A stretch of 64,000 nucleotides of DNA from CAIQJJ01 sp049325275 (GCA_049325275.1 JBMOLU010000073.1:1-64000), one strand, 5' to 3'; shown: positions 8,591 through 17,330, counted from the stretch's first letter. Numbers and translations are program-made. The notes: a model not told the origin generated them from the sequence alone.

Positions 8591-9050
8591 TGTCTGCCGT
8601 AATCAAAGCACTCTCAGGCTCCGCCCAATATCCGAGCGAAGGCCACATATCGAAACTGCATCGACACATCAAAACCTCTGCTCCAACTTTCCAAACAGCT
8701 TCGATGTTGCGCTATTTTCTTGACCGTGTAGGAGGGGTTTATGGAAGGCCAAATACCATTATTAAGTTGATACGCAAAAACAAGGAGAACCGATAAAGAA
8801 ATTCGCTAAAGACAGGTGTTTCCTCACCTGGCCACAGCCCAGACACGCTTCATAAAGCCCTAATTCCCCTTGGCCATTTGCGTTTCCTGAAGCAAACCAC
8901 ACTATCGCCAGGTGGTTTATGTGTACCCAAAAAACAGAATACTCCTGCGGCAGGTGGGAGAAGCGTCTTTGCAAGTGAAAGCCAATCGGGCTTTCAAAAC
9001 AGCCAGGTTAGCGTTCATTGTTGAAACTTTTTCAATTTTTTACATAAAAC
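8591..9050 (-). other. Putative long 5' leader of the megasynthase gene
   Basis: About 460 nt separate a strong minus-strand promoter from the megasynthase start. I see no convincing gene. Small hairpins occur at 8977-8995 (GAAAGCC/GGCTTTC), 8944-8954 (CCTGC/GCAGG, followed on the minus strand by a T6 run eight nt later) and 8894-8918 (AAACCAC/GTGGTTT). The T-run after the second hairpin could make it an attenuator. No riboswitch class was recognised. Confidence 0.4.
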
Positions 9051-9057
9051 TTTCATT

Positions 9058-9085
9058 ATTATAGCGGGTACTTTAAGAAAGTCAA
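9058..9085 (-). promoter_or_regulatory. Strong sigma70-type promoter for the natural-product locus
   Basis: On the minus strand, -35 TTGACT (9085-9080) and -10 TATAAT (9063-9058) are separated by 16 bp. Transcription would start near 9051 and run into the megasynthase gene. The -10 is a perfect match and the -35 matches at five of six positions. Confidence 0.6.
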
Positions 9086-9172
9086 GCAACTTTAACCAAC
9101 TGCTTTCAAAACGCAGCAAACTGCGTCAGCTACAGCGCCATAGGCCCGATATATCGGCGTACAGGCAGGGAC

Positions 9173-9214
9173 AAAAACATACCGCACGCTCATGCTGGCG
9201 TGCGGTATGTTTTT
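9173..9214 (-). terminator. Intrinsic terminator downstream of kdgK
   Basis: A perfect 17-nt inverted repeat, arms 9173-9189 and 9198-9214 with an 8-nt loop. The GC-rich core ACCGCACGC is flanked by A5/T5, so it can terminate in both directions. It lies about 105 nt beyond the kdgK stop codon. Confidence 0.85.
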
Positions 9215-9238
9215 ATCTTTCAAATGAACTATTCAATC

Positions 9239-9321
9239 CCGGATCGCATAAAGCGGCGCGGCCCTAATCCCGCTCTTCATTTTGTGCTTTTTCTACACAA
9301 AACGTATGAGGGTAAGCACTA
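9239..9321 (-). repeat. Dispersed intergenic repeat R1, copy b
   Basis: Read on the minus strand it begins with TAGTGCTTACCC, then has GTAGAAAAAGCACAAAAT, GAAGAGCGGGATTAGGGCCG and CGCCGCTTTATGCG. These align block by block with the copies at 28982-29143 and with 2805-2911. The first three bases are the TAG stop codon of kdgK. Confidence 0.75.
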
Positions 9322-10353
9322 ACGTGAAACGCGTCCCGAGACATTGCCACCCATGACCGCTTCCACTTCAGCGACCGAAACCTGGTTGAAGTCACCGAAG
9401 ATGGTATGTTTGAGGCACGAGGCCGCCACGGCGAAATCGAGGGCCTTTTGTTTGTCGTCGTACGTGCGCAGCCCGTAAATCAAGCCGGCCATGAACGAGT
9501 CGCCGCCGCCGACGCGGTCAACAATGTGGGTAATCTCATACACTGGGGCAATGTAAAAAGCACGCGTTTCATCCCACAAGACTCCCGACCAGGTGTTGTG
9601 GCTGGCCGAAACCGAACCACGCAGGGTGATCGAAACGGTTTTTAAATTGGGAAAACGCTCTTTAAGCTTTTCACAAACGTACCGGTACTGTTCCGCATCC
9701 ACCTTGCCTCCCTCGACATCTGACTCGGGTGCCTTGATGCCAAAAACCTTATCGGCGTCTTCTTCATTCCCAAGAGCCACGTCGCACAACGCGACCAGTT
9801 CTGGCATCACTTCGCTGGCTTTTTTGCCCCACTTCCACAAGTTCTTGCGATAGTTGAGATCGCAGGAGATCGTCAAGCCCATCGCGCGAGCAGCCTGGGC
9901 AGCTTCGATACAGACCTCGGCCGCACCCTGCGAAACAGCCGGCGTAATCCCCGTCCAGTGGAACCAGTCGGCGTCGGCAAAGACGGCCTGCCAATCGACC
10001 ATGCCCTTTTGGATGCTCGAGAGCGATGAATTGGCGCGATCGTACACCACCTTGCTGCCGCGCTGCACGGCGCCCATTTCGAGGAAATAAATTCCGAGGC
10101 GGTCGCCGCCGCGCACGATCTTGTCGACGCCGACCCCATACTGGCGCAAGTGCTGCAGGCAGGCTTCACCAATATCGTTCTTGGGCAGGCGGGTGACGAA
10201 ATCGACCGGCATGCCAAATTGCGCCAGCGCCGCGGCGACATTGGCTTCTCCACCACCGTAGATCACATCCAACGAACGCGCCTGAGTAAAACGCAAATAG
10301 TTGGGTGGAGAGAGTCGCAGCATGACTTCTCCAAAAGTGACAACTTTTTTCAT
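9319..10353 (-). CDS. kdgK: 2-keto-3-deoxygluconate kinase (PfkB family)
   Basis: 344 residues. It phosphorylates 2-keto-3-deoxygluconate, the common product of uronate breakdown, to KDPG. The start is typical of KdgK: GEVMLRLSPPNYLRFTQA, then the PfkB glycine-rich YGGGEANVAAALAQFG. The C-terminal PfkB signature VDRVGGGDSFMAGLIYGL holds the catalytic Asp. ATG 10353 is chosen over an upstream in-frame start because TCAGGAGAATCAC gives a good ribosome-binding site and the protein then starts at the family's usual MKKVVTFGE. It works logically with the GH88 operon at 22687-27671. An inverted repeat in its upstream region (10409-10438) is a candidate operator. Confidence 0.85.
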   Translation of the reverse strand: MKKVVTFGEVMLRLSPPNYLRFTQARSLDVIYGGGEANVAAALAQFGMPVDFVTRLPKNDIGEACLQHLRQYGVGVDKIVRGGDRLGIYFLEMGAVQRGSKVVYDRANSSLSSIQKGMVDWQAVFADADWFHWTGITPAVSQGAAEVCIEAAQAARAMGLTISCDLNYRKNLWKWGKKASEVMPELVALCDVALGNEEDADKVFGIKAPESDVEGGKVDAEQYRYVCEKLKERFPNLKTVSITLRGSVSASHNTWSGVLWDETRAFYIAPVYEITHIVDRVGGGDSFMAGLIYGLRTYDDKQKALDFAVAASCLKHTIFGDFNQVSVAEVEAVMGGNVSGRVSR

Positions 10354-10408
10354 CGTGATTCTCCTGAGGAAATATTCTGGACTAAAACGAAGCTCGACCA
10401 CGCCCAAT

Positions 10409-10438
10409 CATACCATCATTGCAAGCGCCTATGGTATG
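10409..10438. promoter_or_regulatory. Inverted repeat, candidate operator between divergent genes
   Basis: CATACCA (10409-10415) and TGGTATG (10432-10438) are perfect 7-bp arms 16 bp apart. They lie in the 180-bp gap between kdgK and the divergent kinase-like gene, where a sugar-responsive regulator could act. Confidence 0.4.
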
Positions 10439-10449
10439 CTTACCACCGT

Positions 10450-10509
10450 AGCAATTCTCGATATGGCAGGTGCGTCGCACCTTTGCTACCCACAACATCG
10501 AGAATTGCT
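10450..10509 (+). promoter_or_regulatory. 13-bp perfect inverted repeat enclosing a second hairpin, in the leader of the kinase-like gene
   Basis: AGCAATTCTCGAT (10450-10462) is the exact reverse complement of 10497-10509. Between them, AGGTGCG/CGCACCT forms an inner 7-bp hairpin around one T. The right arm ends 11 nt before the AAGGAG ribosome-binding site (10521-10526). It may be an RNA structure controlling translation, an operator, or a small mobile-element remnant. Confidence 0.5.
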
Positions 10510-10533
10510 GTTACCAGCGAAAGGAGCGACCTC

Positions 10534-11166
10534 ATGGCCGGAAAAATGACCCCCAAGATCATCCTGGAAGGCACACGCCTGACATTCAAGACCGAGATAG
10601 CCTTCGAACTCAACCAGCATCCCCGCGTGGTGGGGCCAAGAAAATATCGCTACCATTCGCCGCTGATCTCCGGCGAATGGTGCGCCTTCACCAATTTTCC
10701 GTGGGGACGCGGGTTGATCAATTTCCTTCCCGAAGAAGAAGCCCTGGCAATGGAAACCTACCACACCTGGGTGCGCTTGTTCGAGTTACAGCGCTACTAC
10801 TCCTGGATCATCGATCGTTTCCACATTTCCACGCGTATGTACCAGCTTCGCAACCACCGGAAAGATTACGATTTTTGCTGGTTGGAACAGCGCCTGAAGC
10901 CGCTCAACTTCCGGCTGGTTTTCATGACGCGCAGCCCCGAATCTTTTACAGAAGCACGCGCCAGACGCCTGGAAGTATCCGGGAATCCGCGCCAGTACGA
11001 CGATTTGCAGGTCTTTCTTGAAGAGCAGCAGTTGCTTGAACGCCTGGTCGGCGAATCGATCCTGCCAACTCTGGCACTCGACATTTCCGATAACGACATC
11101 GCCGCCGCCGTCGAGAAGATCGCCGACTGGATGGCGCAAACAGGTGGCTTGTACCTGGAAGATTGA
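10534..11166 (+). CDS. P-loop nucleotide-kinase-like protein with degenerate Walker A
   Basis: 210 residues. The segment IILEGTRLTFKTEIAFEL stands where a kinase P-loop (GTxGxGKT) would be, with the Lys-Thr kept but the internal glycine lost. Further on, IDRFHISTRMYQ closely resembles the DR(Y/F)xxST motif of thymidylate and deoxynucleoside kinases, and ARARRLEVSG resembles a LID arginine segment. It may be a kinase with an altered phosphate-binding loop or an inactive homologue; its substrate is unknown. ATG 10534 has AAGGAG 7 nt upstream. It is divergent from kdgK and convergent with the GNAT gene, so it is probably transcribed alone. Confidence 0.6.
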   Translation: MAGKMTPKIILEGTRLTFKTEIAFELNQHPRVVGPRKYRYHSPLISGEWCAFTNFPWGRGLINFLPEEEALAMETYHTWVRLFELQRYYSWIIDRFHISTRMYQLRNHRKDYDFCWLEQRLKPLNFRLVFMTRSPESFTEARARRLEVSGNPRQYDDLQVFLEEQQLLERLVGESILPTLALDISDNDIAAAVEKIADWMAQTGGLYLED

Positions 11167-11190
11167 CGCACCCAAGGAGTGCCCAGTCTT

Positions 11191-11949
11191 TTATGCAGCA
11201 GGCACCTGATCTCGCACCCGATACCAGTAAGGGTAGCGCTTGCGGTACCCCAGGGCGGCGTACAGGCGCAAGGCAACAGGGTTGTTGTCCATTACCTGCA
11301 AATATGACGCCTGCGCGCCGTGCGCCTTGCCCCAGGCCAGCAAGCCGTCCATGATCCGGCGGCCGTACCCTTTGCCGCGCTGTTCGGCTGCAACAACGAT
11401 GTCGAAAATTCCTACGAAGCCGTGCTGCAATACGGCCAACCCACAGGCCAGCGGCTTTTCGCCTACACGCAAAAGCGCAAAACAGCGCGCCGGTACGATC
11501 AGGCCCAGGATCTGGCGCATGGCCGCGTGATGGCGATCAGGCGTGCCGCTCAAACGGCAAAAAGTATCGAACCACGCCTGGGTCAAGTCCGTGGCGAAGT
11601 GGAAACCCTCAGGCATCGCGCCACCGGCGAATCGGCTGAGATCGAGCACCTGAACGCTGGTGTGAGCCTCGACCCGATACCCCTGGCCGGCCAGCACGCC
11701 GTCCAACGCCGGTGGGCTGGCAACATCCGTCATTTTGAAAACCACCGGCAGGCCCTGCCCTCCATAAACCCGTTCGCAAACAGCAATTTTCTCCTCCAAC
11801 GGTAACATGGAAGGATAAATCGGATAGATGGCATTGGCACGCCGCGTATAGCCGCCGGCGAAACGCAGCACCCAACCGTCGTAGCACAGGGTCCGTGGCG
11901 CGGGCCAGGCATTCAGAGAAAGTTCTTCGAAAGAAGCGATCGAATTCAT
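11191..11949 (-). CDS. GNAT-family N-acetyltransferase
   Basis: 252 residues. The C-terminal half is a GNAT domain: the acetyl-CoA pyrophosphate loop is RGKGYGRRIMDGLLAWG near residue 190, followed by LQVMDNNPVALRLYAALGY, the usual last helix-strand unit. The N-terminal half (LNAWPAPRTLCYDGWVLRFAGG) is the extra segment found in a two-lobed GNAT subgroup. Its start lies 12 nt after the otsB stop, so it is the last gene of the trehalose operon. The substrate is unknown. Confidence 0.8.
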   Translation of the reverse strand: MNSIASFEELSLNAWPAPRTLCYDGWVLRFAGGYTRRANAIYPIYPSMLPLEEKIAVCERVYGGQGLPVVFKMTDVASPPALDGVLAGQGYRVEAHTSVQVLDLSRFAGGAMPEGFHFATDLTQAWFDTFCRLSGTPDRHHAAMRQILGLIVPARCFALLRVGEKPLACGLAVLQHGFVGIFDIVVAAEQRGKGYGRRIMDGLLAWGKAHGAQASYLQVMDNNPVALRLYAALGYRKRYPYWYRVRDQVPAA

Positions 11950-11961
11950 CCGTCCATTCCT

Positions 11962-12765
11962 TCACGTCAACGTGCGCAGCCGCCGCAACGCTTCCAGCCA
12001 GGCACGCACCGCAGCGGGGTTTTCCAGGTAGAAATCCGCTTGCGAAGGCCTGGGGCCAGGTGTGACGACAATGGCAGCGCCCTGGCGCGCCTTGACGGCC
12101 TTGAAAGCCAGTTCATCCTTGTCGTCGTCGCCGATAAAAACGGGCAGCGCCTCCGGCAACGGGTCCTGCGCCAGGATATACGCCACCGTCTTGCCCTTGT
12201 CCATTTCGGGAGAGGAGATTTCAAGGAAGCGGTGCCCGCCTTGCAGGCGCAAGGCCGCGGCCTGCACAGCCGCTTCGGCCGCGCGCGTAGCGGCGGCAAA
12301 GATTTCACCGGCATCGTGCTCGGAAGCAAAACGGGCATGGATCGCCAGGGACCAACCCTTGTCTTCGAGATAAAATCCCGGGCGGTTGCGAGTCAGGTGT
12401 TCCCACTCGCGCTTCAACTGCGCCAACGGTGGGCGCATACGCGCATAGTCCAGGCGATGGATACGCTCTCCGGCTGGCGATGCCAACTCGACCCCATAGG
12501 TGCCGGCCAACCAAAGACCGGTCAGGGGCACAAGTTTGTGAATATGCGCCAGGCGCCGGCCGCTGACGATGGCCAGCTGCAAACCGGGCGTCTGCAGGAG
12601 GTGCGAGAGCAGCGTGACCAGTGCGATGTCCGGGATGACCGTATCGGGAGTGGGGGCAAAATCGGCCAGCGTGCCATCGTAATCGAGAAAGAGCCACAGG
12701 CGCTCCACACGGGCCAACTCGCACAAGAGATGGTCAGCCGTGGAAAGATTGGCGGTATCAGCCAT
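11962..12765 (-). CDS. otsB: Trehalose-6-phosphate phosphatase
   Basis: 267 residues, HAD superfamily. The nucleophile motif is LFLDYDGTLADFAPTP near residue 28; the C-terminal GDDDKDELAF supplies the Mg-binding acids; the substrate-cap motif RPGFYLEDKGWSLAIHAR matches OtsB enzymes. It removes phosphate from trehalose-6-phosphate made by OtsA, two genes upstream. Its start overlaps the end of the GT4 gene by 8 nt, so the two are probably translationally coupled. Confidence 0.9.
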   Translation of the reverse strand: MADTANLSTADHLLCELARVERLWLFLDYDGTLADFAPTPDTVIPDIALVTLLSHLLQTPGLQLAIVSGRRLAHIHKLVPLTGLWLAGTYGVELASPAGERIHRLDYARMRPPLAQLKREWEHLTRNRPGFYLEDKGWSLAIHARFASEHDAGEIFAAATRAAEAAVQAAALRLQGGHRFLEISSPEMDKGKTVAYILAQDPLPEALPVFIGDDDKDELAFKAVKARQGAAIVVTPGPRPSQADFYLENPAAVRAWLEALRRLRTLT

Positions 12766-14008
12766 GCGTGGTGAGCAAAGGTTCGATCTTGCGCCGGAAC
12801 AACGCCTCCCAGGTGTAAGCCTGCCGGACCCGGCGCCGGAAGCGGGAAAGCGGGCTGCTTTCCAAACGTTCGACGATCAGCGCCGCCACCCTTTCGGGCG
12901 TTTCATCCAGGCGAAAAACGGTTACATCTGCACCACCGATCTCCTGCGCAGCCGGAATACCGGCGCATACGACCGGGATTCCGGCCAGGCCAGCTTCGAG
13001 TACAGGCATCCCAAAACCTTCGCGGTGGCTGGGCATGAACATCACGTCGCTCAAGCGGTACAAATCACCGACCACCCGCTCGCCAATCCAGTAGGGAATA
13101 TTCGGATCGGGGCCAGAAGAAAAAACGAAGTGCGTATCTTGCCCGACTCCCAAAGCAGAACTCATTTCCTGCAGCGAAGCGAAGTAGGCCATACTTTCCG
13201 GATCGTGTGGATCGGGCGGGCCTGTCAAAACGAGCTTCGCGCGCCAGCGTTGCGCCAGCGCCGCCAGGACATTCAGGGCGAATTCGATATTTTTGGCGCG
13301 CGTGACGCGTACGGGCATCAGGAGCACCACGTCGGCATCGGGTAAACCAAGCCGCGCGGCCAACGCCATGGTTTCTTCGCAAAGGTTGAGCAAGCTTGCC
13401 AGATCGACCCCATTATAGACGACGTGCACATCTTCTATATCACAGGCGAAGAGAGCGGCCAGCGCTTTCTGGCGGTGTACGGAAACGGTAACGTAGGTTA
13501 CACCGGCCAACTTCGTTCGTAAGACATCCCAGGGATATCCGGCGTAGACTTTGGCGCGCGAGCTGGGACTCGTCCAGGAAGCATCGTGGCACCAGGCAAT
13601 GGTATGGCGCACGACACCCAGGGCAATCAAGCGCTGCAGGGCAACCGTCAAGGCCAGGTTGAAGTGCTTGGTAAACACGTTGTGGACGATCAGGTGATCC
13701 ACCTGCACGAGCACCGGTTGGAGCAACTGCGCCAGTTCTTCGACCAGCGCCTCGAAACCGGGATATTGCTTGCCTTGTTCGAGGGAGGCGTTCATTTGCA
13801 GGATTTCTTCGTTCTGGCTGTCTACCTTCGGCAAGCGCACAAACTCGACACCGGGCGGCAGCGCCGTGACTTCACCGCGGCCGGCAATGACGGTCACCGG
13901 ATAACCCAGGCGAGAAAGCAGGCCGGCCTGGGCTTGAATTACGGCCTCGACGCCACCGACAACCGGTGGAACGGTGTAGTGGAGAATTCCAATCTTTGGC
14001 TTTGTCAA
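12758..14008 (-). CDS. GT4-family glycosyltransferase between otsA and otsB
   Basis: 416 residues, GT-B fold. The N-terminus HYTVPPVVGGVEAVIQAQA is the usual GT4 glycine-rich acceptor loop. The C-terminal donor site has PVRVTRAKNIEFAL and the EX7E motif EGFGMPVLEAGLAGIPVVC near residue 320. It retains the sugar and acts on an unknown acceptor. It lies 10 nt after otsA and overlaps otsB, which suggests a product derived from trehalose or from a similar phosphorylated intermediate; this is inference. Confidence 0.85.
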   Translation of the reverse strand: MTKPKIGILHYTVPPVVGGVEAVIQAQAGLLSRLGYPVTVIAGRGEVTALPPGVEFVRLPKVDSQNEEILQMNASLEQGKQYPGFEALVEELAQLLQPVLVQVDHLIVHNVFTKHFNLALTVALQRLIALGVVRHTIAWCHDASWTSPSSRAKVYAGYPWDVLRTKLAGVTYVTVSVHRQKALAALFACDIEDVHVVYNGVDLASLLNLCEETMALAARLGLPDADVVLLMPVRVTRAKNIEFALNVLAALAQRWRAKLVLTGPPDPHDPESMAYFASLQEMSSALGVGQDTHFVFSSGPDPNIPYWIGERVVGDLYRLSDVMFMPSHREGFGMPVLEAGLAGIPVVCAGIPAAQEIGGADVTVFRLDETPERVAALIVERLESSPLSRFRRRVRQAYTWEALFRRKIEPLLTTHG

Positions 14009-14018
14009 AACACCCTCC

Positions 14019-15506
14019 TCACAACAAATTCAGATCCGCCATGGCGTCAAACTGCCACTTCAACCAGGCGTTGATATCTTCACGTTCGATCAACCAGCGC
14101 AGGCGCTCAGCATACGCCTGGCGCTGCTCCGCCGGCATGATCAACGCCTGGTGCATGGCCTCTGCCGTAGCATACACATCACACGGAGAAATGATGATCG
14201 CGCCCGACTCAAGCTGCTGCTGTGCGCCGGCGCGCTCAGAAAGGATCAAGACTCCGTCTCTCTCGTTCACCGTAGGCCCTTCCTTGGCCACCAGATTCAT
14301 GCCATCGGCGATTGCATTGACCAGCAAAACGTCGTACTGCTTGAGAGCCGCAACGGCGCGTGCGTAGTTTTCACCAACCAGGATACGAACAGGCTCCCAC
14401 TCACTGTTGCCGTAGAAAGCATTGATACGCCCGGCCGCCGCCATTAACTCGTCCAAATAACTCTGGTACTCGTTCACCCCCAGGCGTGAGGGGACCAGCA
14501 GGGCCAGGAAAGTTACCTGCCCGCAGTATTCGGGGTGTATTTCGAGCGTTTCCTCGAAGGCATGAAAACCACGGATAATGTTTTTGCTTGGCTCGATGCG
14601 GTCGATGCGCAGGATCAACTTGCGATCCCCGACGATGCCTTGAATTTCGGCATCGTACTGCTTCACTTCATCCGACTCGGCCATGCGTTTCAACGCACCG
14701 ACATCGATCGAAATGGGAAAATCGCGCACGTGCGTGGCGTGGTTTTGATACCAGACGCGTCCGCGATTGTATTTGATATGGACCTTTGGCAAGTAACTGT
14801 CACAAGTGCGCATGAAATTGAGCGCATCTTCACGCGTCTGAAAACCAAGCAGGTCCACCGCGCACAGTCCCTGCAAGATCGCATGGCGCATACTGGGCGG
14901 CAAAATACCCCAATACTCGGGTCCCGGCCAGGGGATGTGAATGAACTGCAACATGGTCACGTTCCGCAACGAGATCGCGTCGCGCAGGTAACGCGTCACC
15001 AGGTAGAGATGGTAATCTTGCAGCATTACCAGTGCCGGCCGGGAAGTGCGCGTGATCTGGTTGGCGATTTCCTGCGCAAAAAGCCGGTTGACCTGCACGT
15101 ACCCATCGTTCCAGGCTTGCCAGGTGAGCCGGTTGATGATCGGTGCGCGAGGCACGTCCCACATGGAATGCTGTAAAAACCACAGCAGCGGGTTGGCGAT
15201 TACGTTGTAGTAACCTTCATAAGCTTGTTCATCGGGCGTCAAAAACTTAATCCGGATCAGATCCCCTTCATCGGTGAGCGGAACCCTGCCTTCACCCCAC
15301 GCTGCATCGGATGCATTGCTGGCACACGAAATCCAGGTAAGGTCGAGCAAGCGCGCCAGGCCGGTCAGCGCCGTGACCAACCCGCCTGCGCTGCGCTGAA
15401 ACTCATATTCTCCGATCTCGTTCTGGCTGGTCGTGACCGGGCCACGATTGGAGACGATGATCACGGGATGTGCTGTTTGGGAGTTGGTTTCTGGCTGCAT
15501 CGTCAT
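14019..15506 (-). CDS. otsA: Trehalose-6-phosphate synthase (GT20)
   Basis: 495 residues, close to the usual OtsA length. It has the N-terminal VIIVSNRGPV and AGGLVTALTGL loop, the FIHIPWPGPEYWGILP helix, GFQTREDALNF, and the C-terminal YDVLLVNAIADGMNLVAKE donor-site motif. It joins glucose from a nucleotide donor to glucose-6-phosphate. It sits between a GH63-like hydrolase and a GT4 gene in one operon with otsB, so synthesis, modification and turnover may be co-regulated. Confidence 0.88.
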   Translation of the reverse strand: MTMQPETNSQTAHPVIIVSNRGPVTTSQNEIGEYEFQRSAGGLVTALTGLARLLDLTWISCASNASDAAWGEGRVPLTDEGDLIRIKFLTPDEQAYEGYYNVIANPLLWFLQHSMWDVPRAPIINRLTWQAWNDGYVQVNRLFAQEIANQITRTSRPALVMLQDYHLYLVTRYLRDAISLRNVTMLQFIHIPWPGPEYWGILPPSMRHAILQGLCAVDLLGFQTREDALNFMRTCDSYLPKVHIKYNRGRVWYQNHATHVRDFPISIDVGALKRMAESDEVKQYDAEIQGIVGDRKLILRIDRIEPSKNIIRGFHAFEETLEIHPEYCGQVTFLALLVPSRLGVNEYQSYLDELMAAAGRINAFYGNSEWEPVRILVGENYARAVAALKQYDVLLVNAIADGMNLVAKEGPTVNERDGVLILSERAGAQQQLESGAIIISPCDVYATAEAMHQALIMPAEQRQAYAERLRWLIEREDINAWLKWQFDAMADLNLL

Positions 15507-15527
15507 CAGAAGTTTCCCCTTTCTACT

Positions 15528-17330
15528 TTATGGGTCGGTTTTCGGGTGGTTTTTGTCTTCATTCTCATCCTCCTCTTCTTCCTGTGTTGCGGCGATCGCC
15601 AGATCGATAAAGACTGCCGCCGTCCACCCAAAGGCTTCGGCGGCGCGTGGCGGGGCCTGGCCAGTTTCGGCGTTGTAGTACTCGTACATTCCCGGTACGG
15701 CCAGGATCATGTCGAGGGTCTTTTCCCTTAAGTCGCAGGCCAGGGCGTATTCGCCAATTTGCTGAAGCGCCTCAATGAAGAAGTAGTTGACGTTCACCCA
15801 GGTTGGCCCGCGCCACATCGTCTCAGGATCGTAGTGCGAGTCGTTGCGTGCAACCGAAGGGATGGGAAAAGTTCCCCAAAACTCCTCCGGGTTTGTCAGG
15901 TGCGCCAGCAAACGCGCCCGGATGTCATCGGGCATCTGGCCGGTCCACAGGGGATACAGGTTGAAAGGCGTGATGACCGGGATGAACTTGCCTTCGTGCG
16001 TTGCGCGAAAAATACCTGCATCGGCATCCCAAAAATCATCGATCATTCGCTGAACGATGGCCTTCGTACGCCTGCGCCACATGGCCCCCTCGTTTTCCAT
16101 CCCCAGAAACTCTGCCATGAGCGCCAGGGAGCCCATTTGGACGCACAAATAGGTATTCAAGTCCGGGGATTCGACCGGCATGCCGTAATCCCACAGCGGG
16201 TTATCGTCCAGGCCGGAGGAATAGGGATGGTTGTACTGGACCAGGCCATCGACATCGTCGTCGTTCATGCTAAACCACCAGGCATTCAAACGCACCAACG
16301 GCACGTAAATCTCTTGCAAAAACGCCAGATCGGGGGCCATTTCGTGGAGTTTCAAGGCGGCCCAAGCCAAAATCGGCGGCTTGGTCACCCTGGCCTTCAA
16401 AGGGTGGTCGATCTCTGATATGACGCCTTCGTCATAAATCGCATCCGGCAACATCCCATCCGGAAGCTGGTGCATGAGCATAACACGTAGCTGGTTGCGC
16501 GCCATTTCCGGGTTGATGTGGCGATAAGCCAGGGCGTGCATGGCGCTGTCCCACAACCACAAGCCGACGTAGTTGACTTTCGACGGCATCATGGCCTCGT
16601 AGGAAATCGTTCCCGCCGGCTGGATCAGGTTATTGGCCATCACCCACCAGGCATACGCGTAGGCACGCAGATAACGGTCGTTCACAGGGGGCACGCAGGC
16701 AAACCATTCTTGCCAGCGCTGTTCGGCCTGGCGATACAGGCTGGAGAATGCGGCAACTTCCATTCCCGGTGTCAGGCGCTGGCCGATGGAAAGGATGATT
16801 GCCGTGTCAGCGCCCGACTGAACGATGAATTGGATATTGTAACCGCTTTGTTCGGGGGTGATCTTGTTCTGAACGGCATCACCGTTGCTGGTATAGGCGA
16901 GGTTACGCACCCCTTTGATCTCCCCGCCGCTTTGCAAGACTTTCCAAATTTGGGGCGATACACTAAAACGGATGCCGGCAACGATGTCGGACGGCAGGCC
17001 GATAGCAATCGTGTTGCTGTCGCCAAACGTCAGGGCAAACTCCCCCACCCTGGTTTTCATGAACAAGACATGCGGCCAGGAATCGAGTTCGAAATCGAGC
17101 GGCTCGCCGTTTTCATCGATCAAGTAGAGGTCGTGGATGAACGGCGGGCGCTGCAGATAGGCTTCGATCCCCGGCTCGATGCTCGTCAGCCGTTCGGCCA
17201 GTTTAACGTAAAAGCTGCTCCGCTCGGGCGTTGTAAAGACCAACAAGCGTGAACCGCGATCGCTGAAGGGAACACAGGTAAAATCGATCTGGTTGTGAAG
17301 TAAAGAAAGCGTGCAGGGGCTTTTTGTCAT
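15528..17330 (-). CDS. GH63-like (alpha/alpha)6 glycoside hydrolase, trehalase/glucosidase-like
   Basis: 600 residues. The C-terminal two thirds match the (alpha/alpha)6 barrel shared by GH63 and trehalases: VGLWLWDSAMHALAYRHI, YNHPYSSGLDDNPLWDYG and MWRGPTWVNVNYF. No signal peptide is present, so it is likely cytoplasmic. In the operon with otsA and otsB it may hydrolyse trehalose, or a glucosyl- or mannosyl-glycerate type solute. The last 20 residues are an acidic low-complexity tail (TQEEEEDENED). It is the first gene of the operon and has a good -10 box upstream. The family is fairly sure, the substrate is not. Confidence 0.7.
   Translation of the reverse strand: MTKSPCTLSLLHNQIDFTCVPFSDRGSRLLVFTTPERSSFYVKLAERLTSIEPGIEAYLQRPPFIHDLYLIDENGEPLDFELDSWPHVLFMKTRVGEFALTFGDSNTIAIGLPSDIVAGIRFSVSPQIWKVLQSGGEIKGVRNLAYTSNGDAVQNKITPEQSGYNIQFIVQSGADTAIILSIGQRLTPGMEVAAFSSLYRQAEQRWQEWFACVPPVNDRYLRAYAYAWWVMANNLIQPAGTISYEAMMPSKVNYVGLWLWDSAMHALAYRHINPEMARNQLRVMLMHQLPDGMLPDAIYDEGVISEIDHPLKARVTKPPILAWAALKLHEMAPDLAFLQEIYVPLVRLNAWWFSMNDDDVDGLVQYNHPYSSGLDDNPLWDYGMPVESPDLNTYLCVQMGSLALMAEFLGMENEGAMWRRRTKAIVQRMIDDFWDADAGIFRATHEGKFIPVITPFNLYPLWTGQMPDDIRARLLAHLTNPEEFWGTFPIPSVARNDSHYDPETMWRGPTWVNVNYFFIEALQQIGEYALACDLREKTLDMILAVPGMYEYYNAETGQAPPRAAEAFGWTAAVFIDLAIAATQEEEEDENEDKNHPKTDP

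Noticed and set aside
8839..8865. Possible fourth R1 copy (shared CCCAGACACGCT)
   Set aside because: Only 12 bases agree with R1c and the flanking blocks do not align.
8762..8974. 70-codon minus-strand frame in the megasynthase leader
   Set aside because: It starts with TTG, lacks a ribosome-binding site and has no recognisable features; a leader peptide cannot be excluded but is not supported.
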